Shown in pieces: positions 13,401 through 19,389 of a stretch of 19,389 nucleotides of DNA (positions are counted from its first letter, which is position 1; each line of letters opens with the position of its first letter). Origin of the DNA: Methanothrix harundinacea (GTDB lineage Archaea; Halobacteriota; Methanosarcinia; Methanotrichales; Methanotrichaceae). Below the pieces are notes generated by a model. The model saw only the letters and a list, made by a program, of their open reading frames with translations, was not told the origin of the DNA and did not search any database. Position numbers and translations under genes: made by a program. The stretch is from NCBI GenBank assembly GCA_002502785.1, contig DAQG01000071.1, positions 1-19,389 on the forward strand, given 5' to 3'.

Positions 13401-16082
13401 ATGGTGGGAAGAATTAGACGATCAGCTCTCGGATTGATCTCCACGACTTTTGTTTTTTTGGCGTTCGTGTCCGGAGCATACTGTCAGGAGGACCCAAACG
13501 AGCCGAACGGCGAGCTTGGGAACGCGACCGGGATAAATATCGGTGAGGCTTTTGGAGGTTACATAAACCCAGCGGGCGACGTGGACTTCTACAAGTTCAA
13601 CATCGACAGTCCAGGGATCCTGGAAGTGAAATTGACTTCCGTTCCCGACGAGATGAAGACGAAGATAGATTTCTACGGCAAGAACTTCAACTGGATCACC
13701 AGGGCCGAGGCTTCGAACCCCGGCGACCTTGTGACCCTCCCGCTTGACATCACAAACCCCGGCTGGTACTACCTCGGAATATCCGACCTTATGGGAAAAT
13801 CTCACGATGCAGGGTACTCCTCCGCGGTGGATTTTGAGCCGGTCGTCGATTCGAACGAGCCGAACAGCGAGATAGGGGATGCTACCGAAATCAATTTCGG
13901 CGAGGCGGCTAAGGGATACATTTTCACCAAGGGCGACGTGGATTTCTACAAGTTCTACGTCAACAGCTCAGGAATCCTGGACGTGTTGCTGGACAGTGCC
14001 CCCGACGACATGAAGACCAGGATCGATTTCTACGCCAAGAACTTCAACTGGGTCACGAGGGTCGACGCATCAAACCCCGGCGACCTCGTGACCTTGAACC
14101 TGGACCTTGCTAGCCCCGGCTGGTACTACGTCGGGATCACCGACCTCATGGGAACGTCTCACAACGTCGAGTACGCCTTCCACGCGGAACTTGAGCCGGT
14201 GGTGGACGAAAATGAGCCCGACAGCGAGATAGGGGATGCTGCGGAGATCAACTTCGGTGATCTCGTCGGAGGACACATATTCCCCAGAGCTGACGGCGAC
14301 TTCTACAAGTTCAACGTGCCAAGCCCCGGAATTTTGGAGGTGAAGCTGACCGACTCGCCCGACGATATGAGGACGAGGATCGACCTATACGGCAAGAACC
14401 ACAACTGGATCACGAGAGTCGACGCATCAAACCCCGGCGATTTGACAACCTTGAAGCTGGACATCGCAAACCCCGGCTGGTACTTTGTTGGGATCACCGA
14501 CCTCATGGGAACGTCTCACAACGTCGAGTACGGCTTTTCGGCCGCCTTCGAGCCGGTGGTCGACGCTAACGAGCCGAACAGTGTGATCGGGGATGCGACA
14601 AGAATCGATTTCGGTGAGGTCGCTAATGGAATTATCTTCCCGAAGGGTGACGGCGACTTCTACAAGCTCTGGGTCGCAAGTCCCGGGACCCTGGAGGTGA
14701 AACTGACCGATTCGCCCGACGACATGAGGGCGAGGATCGACCTCTACGGCAAGAACTTCAACTGGATCACGAGAGTCGACGCCTCAAACCCCGGAGATCT
14801 GGCGACCCTGAAGCTGGAGATCACAAACCCCGGCTGGTACTATATAGGGATCACCGACCTCGCAGGCAAATCCCACAACGTCGAGTACTCCTTCCTGGTC
14901 GTTGGTGAGGGTATTGGGCAGAGCGACATCGGGGCATCGACCGAATCGAAATTGTCGGATTTGCGGGGAACTCTCAACACCGATTCCAACTGCAACCTGT
15001 ACGTTGCAGACTACGGCAATAACCAGGTGAAGATCGTCAATCCCGATGGAAGCGCCACCACTTATGCGAGCGGGATCGATCGACCTCGATACCAGAAATT
15101 CGATTCTGCCGGGAACTTGTACGTGGGGTCCTTTGACGGAAACATCTACAAGATATCGATCTCAGGTGAGAAGACAGTGATTGCAAGTGGGATCTGGAGC
15201 CCGCAGGATATGGGCTTCGACGGGACAGGTAACCTCTACGTGGCCGGCGGTTACGACGGAAAAATACACCGCATAGCTCCCGATGGATCCAAGACCACCA
15301 TGGATTCCGGTTTCACCTATCCCAAACATCTGGCAGTAACAACCGATGGAAACGTATACGTAGTCGGTAACAGTGGTACTTTTGTCATCAGGATCACTCC
15401 TGTGGGTGAAAAAGCAAACCTGGCGGATCTTGGCGAGACCATATTAGGTATGGCAACTGATGGCGAGTATCTTTACGTCACCCACTCTGATAAAATCTCT
15501 CGGATAGATGCTTTCGGAGAGGTCGCTACCATTGCGACCGGTCTTGATCAGCCAAGCAGCCTGGCGATATGCGACGGCAACGTTTTCGTTACCGTTAAAG
15601 ACGGAATCGTTAAAAGAACGGTTGGAGGGGTTCAAGATGCTCCTGATGTGACAATAACGTCATATCCAGAGGCGAAGCTCACTCATTCAGGATTTGATTT
15701 TTCCGAAGGCTCCACTGGTGAATACCCTACCTACGATGGAGAGATAATAAGCTGGCAGTCTGACCTTATGGCGTCAACTCACCCGAATTATCCTCGAGAT
15801 AGTGGTTACCTTTGGTGGAGGAACCTCCATCTGGATAATGTAAACTCCGAAAGCCAGACAAAGGACATGGGCGCAGTCGATATCTCAACGGTACGAACGG
15901 TTCCTGCAGTGTGGGACAAATCACCCCTGATACCACCTCTCCTAGTGGGGCATACAATCGTTGCCAAATGCTATGACGGTTATGTCAAGTTCCAGGTAAT
16001 ATCAGTCGATGCCACAGACGAGTCCGCTCGTGTCAGGTATTCCTACTCCGCTGATACCGCCTTCGACGATGCCGCAAGCTGA
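13401..16082 (+). CDS. Exported protein: four PPC-like repeats, beta-propeller
   Basis: The 893-residue product has a signal peptide (1-28, ending in SGAYCQ). Four repeats of exactly 119 residues follow from Asp31: D.NEPN.EIGDAT at the start, GD.DFYKF, LEVKLT..PDDM..RIDLYGKN.NWITR.(D)ASNPGDL, NPGWYY.GI(T)DL.G.SHN.EY. They resemble PPC (pre-peptidase C-terminal) beta domains. Residues about 518-745 hold some six NHL/Vgb-like blades (NLYVADYGNNQVKIV, NLYVGSFDGNIYKI and so on). A C-terminal beta domain (750-885) contains WWRNL, PPLLVGHTIVAKCYDGYVKF and QVISVD. No membrane anchor is visible. It is probably an adhesive or scaffold surface protein. An AT-rich motif lies too close to the ATG (10 bases) to be its TATA box, so cotranscription with the upstream gene is likely. 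Confidence 0.8.
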   Translation: MVGRIRRSALGLISTTFVFLAFVSGAYCQEDPNEPNGELGNATGINIGEAFGGYINPAGDVDFYKFNIDSPGILEVKLTSVPDEMKTKIDFYGKNFNWITRAEASNPGDLVTLPLDITNPGWYYLGISDLMGKSHDAGYSSAVDFEPVVDSNEPNSEIGDATEINFGEAAKGYIFTKGDVDFYKFYVNSSGILDVLLDSAPDDMKTRIDFYAKNFNWVTRVDASNPGDLVTLNLDLASPGWYYVGITDLMGTSHNVEYAFHAELEPVVDENEPDSEIGDAAEINFGDLVGGHIFPRADGDFYKFNVPSPGILEVKLTDSPDDMRTRIDLYGKNHNWITRVDASNPGDLTTLKLDIANPGWYFVGITDLMGTSHNVEYGFSAAFEPVVDANEPNSVIGDATRIDFGEVANGIIFPKGDGDFYKLWVASPGTLEVKLTDSPDDMRARIDLYGKNFNWITRVDASNPGDLATLKLEITNPGWYYIGITDLAGKSHNVEYSFLVVGEGIGQSDIGASTESKLSDLRGTLNTDSNCNLYVADYGNNQVKIVNPDGSATTYASGIDRPRYQKFDSAGNLYVGSFDGNIYKISISGEKTVIASGIWSPQDMGFDGTGNLYVAGGYDGKIHRIAPDGSKTTMDSGFTYPKHLAVTTDGNVYVVGNSGTFVIRITPVGEKANLADLGETILGMATDGEYLYVTHSDKISRIDAFGEVATIATGLDQPSSLAICDGNVFVTVKDGIVKRTVGGVQDAPDVTITSYPEAKLTHSGFDFSEGSTGEYPTYDGEIISWQSDLMASTHPNYPRDSGYLWWRNLHLDNVNSESQTKDMGAVDISTVRTVPAVWDKSPLIPPLLVGHTIVAKCYDGYVKFQVISVDATDESARVRYSYSADTAFDDAAS
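13491..14918 (+). repeat. Four tandem 357-bp coding repeats
   Basis: Units start at 13491, 13848, 14205 and 14562 and keep an exact 357-base period with no insertion or deletion. Units 2, 3 and 4 share long near-identical runs, for example around the ITDLMGTSHNVEY codons in units 2 and 3. This indicates recent duplication or gene conversion. Confidence 0.85.
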
Positions 16083-16678
16083 GGAAGCCGAGCAAAGCTG
16101 ATGACATAGAGTTTGGTGAAAATCCGACCTGAAGAAAGGGTGGCCTACACCCAGAACCGAACGAACCATTCTCCCTATTCCGGCGACGGGCTGGCTAGCT
16201 GCGAAGGGGATGATGACGCACATCGAATCGCCTGCGCAGGGGTTGGGCGCTAGGCGAGGGGGTCGGGGATGTCCTCGCCTTCTTCCGCCACAGTCCATCC
16301 CCGGTTGGTTGTTTGGTGTTTGCATCCAGTTCCTGGGCCCGGACCCAGATGGCGAAGGCCAGACAGAATATCGGGATTAAAATCAGGATAGTGCAGGCCC
16401 GCGCCGGGGGCGCGGCCTTTCTTTTTAGCTGAATTAATCTTACCTGCGATCTTACGGATCTGCCTGTGGGGATCTTTTCGCCATCATGCGGCTGGAAAGC
16501 TGCACGAGAAGGCTGCTGGCCGGCTGGGGGCAGGGCGGGAAAGATTTTCAACCATGGCCGGGGAAATGAAATAGTGAAGTGCGGCCTTTCTGCTCGGCAG
16601 AGGCTGCTGGGCCGTTTTGGGCGATGGTGGGCAAACTTGGGTTGCGGTTTCAGAAGAAGCTCGAAAGAAGGAGCGGAT
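16083..16678. other. Intergenic stretch with hairpin terminator, no clear gene
   Basis: About 600 bases separate the propeller protein from the Ntn hydrolase. A GC hairpin with a T run lies at 16396-16426. On the minus strand a short frame across 16303-16400 reads a hydrophobic stretch (ILILIPIFCLAFAIWVRAQ), but its coding context is poor and it crosses the hairpin. I therefore do not call a gene. The plus-strand frame that extends upstream of 16679 is compositionally unlike protein. Confidence 0.45.
16396..16426 (+). terminator. GC hairpin followed by T run
   Basis: GGCCCGCGCC and GGCGCGGCC pair around a short G loop with one bulged C, then TTTCTTTTT. It has the form of an intrinsic terminator for plus-strand RNA from the propeller gene, about 310 bases past its stop. 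Confidence 0.5.
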
Positions 16679-18112
16679 ATGAAGCGAGATGAAATACTCG
16701 AAAAAGCGCGATTCGAAGACGAGAATGGCATCAAGATTCTGTACGTCAAAGGCAGCCCCTACGAGATGGGCTACCAGCACGGCCGCCTGCTGGCTGATAA
16801 AATCGACTTGATGGTGAACCGGACCCTTCTGGCAACAGCCGCCTACGTCGCCGCCCAGACGAACTCGAATCTCGAAAGGGCGGAGGAGATGCTTCTGATC
16901 GGGCAAAACCGGGCCGAACCGCACCTTCCCGAGGAGACGAGGGAGGAAATGGTGGGGATCGCCGACGGCGTGCGTGATGCGGGCGGTAAGGCTACCCTCG
17001 ATCAGATTCTGCTCTGGAATACCAACTACGATCAGTGGTGCATCTACTGCCACCCTCATTACTGGTGTTGCGACGGCGACGACGATGACAATTCTGCGCC
17101 CTTGGCTTCGATCCCGCAAGCACCGGCCGGTGGCGGATGCAGCAGCTTTTCCGCCTGGGACGAGTGGGCGGGCGGCGACGGCGAGCTGATCTTCGGCAAG
17201 AACGAGGACAACTTCAACATGCCTGAGCAGCTTGACTGCCGGATGATGGTGGTGGCCGATCCCGACGACGGATTCGGCCACGTCTTCATGACCTATCCCG
17301 GGATGGTCGGCCTTGACGGCGGGGTGAACGAGGAGGGGTTTGAGATGATGACGCAGCTCAGCTCCATGCAGGCCGAAAGCATGGACGGTTGCGGCATCGC
17401 CGTATTCACCCGCCTTCTATTGGCCCATGCAAGTTCTGTGGACGATGCCGTCAGGATCTTCAGGGACAATCCCCGGTGTGCTGGGATCGCCTACCACGTG
17501 GCCGACGCCAAGGCCAAGCGAGCGGCGGTGGTGGAGACCTCCTCAAAGAGGGTTTGCGTGCGCCATCCCATGGACGACGTGAAGGCTATCTGGCAGACGA
17601 ATCACTCCAACTGTTATCCCGGATGGATGGGCTATTCGGGGTATAACATGGTGAGAGATCAGGCCCCGGTGAACGAGCTTGACGACGTATCCACCGTCGA
17701 GAGCTGGCAGAAGAGCCTCAAGGACCCGTACAACTTCTTCGTCCAGGCCCCCAGCCGGTTTGAGAGGTACGGGCAGCTGATCCACGAGCACTACGGCAAG
17801 ATCACCCCGGAAAACGCCATGAAGATCCTCTGCGACCGGTACGACCCCTACACCCGGATGACCCGGCCGGAGGAGTTCCCCACCTGGACGAATAACATCC
17901 TCTGCACCATATGCGCCCTCTACCCCGATTTCGCCTATCGGGCAAAGGAGCCCGTCGGGGCCTTCAAGGCCCACATCGCCAACATGTGGTCCCTCGTCGC
18001 CCGGCCCGCCACCGGGGACCTGTGGCTGGCGATCCGGGACTTTCCGGCGCAGTGGGGCGGGTACGAGCACTTCAACCTGAAGGACCTCTTGGGACGGGGC
18101 CGGGGTCGCTGA
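16679..18112 (+). CDS. C45/AAT-type Ntn hydrolase with Cys/His-rich insert
   Basis: The 477-residue product matches the C45 acyltransferase/amidohydrolase family (isopenicillin-N acyltransferase-like). YVKGSPYEMGYQHGRLL (22-38) is the N-terminal signature, and GGCSSFSAW (152-160) supplies the nucleophile Cys154, expected to be freed by self-cleavage. GELIFGKNEDNF follows as in the family's G.l.fGRN.D motif. VDDAVRIFRDNPRCAGIAYHV fits the conserved core. Before the nucleophile is CIYCHPHYWCCDGDDDD (121-137), an unusual Cys/His/acidic cluster that could bind metal. There is no signal peptide, so it is probably cytoplasmic. The ATG at 16679 follows AAGGAG by five bases, and an in-frame ATG at 16466 is rejected. 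The substrate is unknown (an acyl-amide or peptide-like bond is expected). Confidence 0.85.
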   Translation: MKRDEILEKARFEDENGIKILYVKGSPYEMGYQHGRLLADKIDLMVNRTLLATAAYVAAQTNSNLERAEEMLLIGQNRAEPHLPEETREEMVGIADGVRDAGGKATLDQILLWNTNYDQWCIYCHPHYWCCDGDDDDNSAPLASIPQAPAGGGCSSFSAWDEWAGGDGELIFGKNEDNFNMPEQLDCRMMVVADPDDGFGHVFMTYPGMVGLDGGVNEEGFEMMTQLSSMQAESMDGCGIAVFTRLLLAHASSVDDAVRIFRDNPRCAGIAYHVADAKAKRAAVVETSSKRVCVRHPMDDVKAIWQTNHSNCYPGWMGYSGYNMVRDQAPVNELDDVSTVESWQKSLKDPYNFFVQAPSRFERYGQLIHEHYGKITPENAMKILCDRYDPYTRMTRPEEFPTWTNNILCTICALYPDFAYRAKEPVGAFKAHIANMWSLVARPATGDLWLAIRDFPAQWGGYEHFNLKDLLGRGRGR

Positions 18113-18150
18113 CCGGCCCGGCCCGCTCGCAACCCGCCGTCGAAGAAACA

Positions 18151-18160
18151 ACTTTATGAC
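18151..18160 (+). promoter_or_regulatory. TATA-like element of the exported hydrolase gene
   Basis: ACTTTATGAC is centred about 29 bases before the ATG at 18184, which predicts a leader of only a few bases. The match to the archaeal consensus is moderate. Confidence 0.35.
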
Positions 18161-18183
18161 TTTCGCAGAAGATACTTCAGCCC

Positions 18184-19146
18184 ATGAGCATCCTCCGCTT
18201 ATCTTCACTCAAATTCCCGGCTCTGAACTCGGCCGCCGTCTCCTCCATCTTCGCCGTCGCCGCCGCCGTCTTGCTCTTACTCTCGACATTTCCGGTGGCA
18301 GCAGCCGAGACGGTGGAGGCGGCCGAGAACACCCCATCCGAATCAGGGGGAAACGCTACGGTGGGTGACATACAGATGTACTACGAGATTACCGGTGAGG
18401 GAAAGCCCCTCCTTATGATCATGGGCCTCGGCGGCCACATCCTCGACTGGGGGTGGGTCCTGCCCGAGAAGCTGACCGAGAGCCGCCAGGTGATCCTCTT
18501 CGACAACCGGGGCGCGGGAAGAAGCGACCAGCCAGCAGGCCCCTACAGCATCACCGAGATGGCCAACGACACCGTCGGCCTTCTGGACGCCCTCGGAATA
18601 GAGCGGGCGGACGTCTTCGGCGTTTCCATGGGCGGGATGATCGCTCAGGAGATCGCCGTCCGCCAGCCTGAGCGGGTCGACCGGCTGATCCTGGGTGCCA
18701 CCAGCCCCGGAGGCGACGCCCAGGTCCTGGCACCCCCGGAGGTTCAGGCGTACCTTGAGCCGCGGCTCGACCTGACGCTCCACGAGGCGCTATGGTGGGG
18801 CGCACCCGCGGGCTTCCCTCAGGAGTTCATCGACGGACATCCCGATATAATCGAGCGGAAGGTCCAGGCGAACATGGCCTATCCGAGCAGCCTCGAAGCA
18901 TACCGGGCGCAGCTTGCAGCCTATCGGGCCTTCGAGATAGGAGACCGAGTATCCGAGATCCGCGCCCCGACGCTGGTTCTCGCCGGCGACTCGGACATCC
19001 TGATCCCGCCGGAGAACGGCCGAATCCTGGCGGAGAAGATCCCCGGCGCGGAGTTCCGCACGATCGAGGGGGCAGGCCACCTATTCTGGATCAGCCATCC
19101 GAACGAGACATATTCGGAGGTAGTGGAGTTTCTGGAGGAGAATTAG
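18184..19146 (+). CDS. Exported alpha/beta hydrolase
   Basis: The 320-residue product has a long hydrophobic leader (19-41, IFAVAAAVLLLLSTFPVAAA), either a cleaved signal or an N-terminal anchor, followed by a short acidic linker. The hydrolase domain starts near residue 57. It has the oxyanion loop MGLGGH (80-85), DNRGAGRSD (107-115), the nucleophile elbow GVSMGG with Ser148, the acid in GDSDILIP (Asp271) and GAGH with His299, so the triad is complete. It resembles 3-oxoadipate enol-lactonase-like and related esterases, but the substrate is not predictable. The extracytoplasmic location is the notable point. It follows the Ntn hydrolase by 71 bases on the same strand and probably has its own promoter. 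Confidence 0.85.
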   Translation: MSILRLSSLKFPALNSAAVSSIFAVAAAVLLLLSTFPVAAAETVEAAENTPSESGGNATVGDIQMYYEITGEGKPLLMIMGLGGHILDWGWVLPEKLTESRQVILFDNRGAGRSDQPAGPYSITEMANDTVGLLDALGIERADVFGVSMGGMIAQEIAVRQPERVDRLILGATSPGGDAQVLAPPEVQAYLEPRLDLTLHEALWWGAPAGFPQEFIDGHPDIIERKVQANMAYPSSLEAYRAQLAAYRAFEIGDRVSEIRAPTLVLAGDSDILIPPENGRILAEKIPGAEFRTIEGAGHLFWISHPNETYSEVVEFLEEN

Positions 19147-19199
19147 ACCGGTGTCGGGGGAGAGGGGGTAAGGAGGGAATATAAGTAATGTAAGAATTA

Positions 19200-19206
19200 T
19201 TTTTTT
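19200..19206 (+). terminator. Oligo-T end after the hydrolase gene
   Basis: Seven T in a row lie 54-60 bases past the stop, inside AT-rich DNA, a typical archaeal end. The remaining bases to the window edge (19207-19389) hold no supported gene. A TTTTAAAA-like motif near 19324 could be a promoter for a gene beyond the edge. Confidence 0.5.
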
Positions 19207-19389
19207 AATATCCATGATCCCTTGCGGCTGCCTATGCTAATGTAAATAGGGTAGTTGCGCAGACATATTTTCATGCCAATACACCGCAGTTTATGGTGCG
19301 TGGTACGCCGCCGTCAATTTTACTTTTAAAAATTCGATCGATAACAGAGAAATCGAAATCTATAATTAGGCTCTTCGCTATTTCCTGTG

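Noticed and set aside
16250..16440. Minus-strand hydrophobic peptide and a second frame ending EEGEDIPDPLA
   Set aside because: There is no start codon with an SD, the two protein-like pieces are in different frames, and the region overlaps a GC hairpin with a T run that fits a plus-strand terminator.
16466..16678. Longer N-terminus for the Ntn hydrolase
   Set aside because: The extra 71 residues look compositionally random. AAGGAG at the right distance supports the ATG at 16679, and the family signature begins soon after it.
1..19389. CRISPR arrays, tRNA or rRNA genes, intact insertion sequences
   Set aside because: No regularly spaced short repeats, no tRNA-like cloverleaf arms and no transposase or terminal inverted repeats were seen on either strand.

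Overview
The window looks like chromosomal DNA of a methanogenic archaeon, most probably of the Methanothrix/Methanosaeta group. This is a moderate-confidence inference. It rests on an archaeal/eukaryal-type diphthine-ammonia ligase, a long divergent SAICAR synthase, a lipoprotein and many secreted proteins rich in tandem repeats, TATA-type promoters with short or absent leaders, oligo-T ends, and a GC-rich coding background. No rRNA, tRNA, CRISPR array or intact insertion sequence was seen.

Left end (1-2467): an accessory, decaying patch of mixed base composition. It holds an AT-rich membrane-protein gene broken by a frameshift in an A run, a GC-rich stretch with no intact gene, a small ribbon-helix-helix-like (antitoxin-like) gene overlapping a frameshifted partner, a C-terminal scrap of an ATP-grasp ligase gene, and about 500 bases of AT-rich DNA without a gene.

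Minus-strand block (2468-11534): reading in the direction of transcription from 11534, it has a trans-prenyltransferase overlapping a radical SAM/SPASM protein, then four consecutive small secreted paralogues with a shared beta-rich core. These are followed by purC, a lipoprotein, a winged-helix regulator translationally coupled to the diphthine-ammonia ligase gene, and a six-helix membrane protein. Prenyltransferase plus radical SAM suggests a prenylated small molecule (possibly the methanophenazine side chain or its head-group chemistry); this is inference only.

Plus-strand block (11798-19146): two large exported proteins come first, one with three laminin-B-like domains and one with four exact-length PPC-like repeats, a beta-propeller and a C-terminal beta domain. 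They are followed by a C45/AAT-type Ntn hydrolase with a Cys/His-rich insert and an exported alpha/beta hydrolase. The divergent 264-base gap between the two blocks (11535-11797) carries TATA-like elements facing both ways and a 14-bp palindrome.

The best candidate for something undescribed is the cell-surface module. Four tandem secreted paralogues sharing a WLG / DVHHT-type N-terminal motif and a calycin-like-length beta core sit within about 2 kb of two repeat-built exported proteins, in an organism type that lives in filaments inside a sheath. Whether these proteins belong to the sheath or envelope cannot be decided from the sequence.
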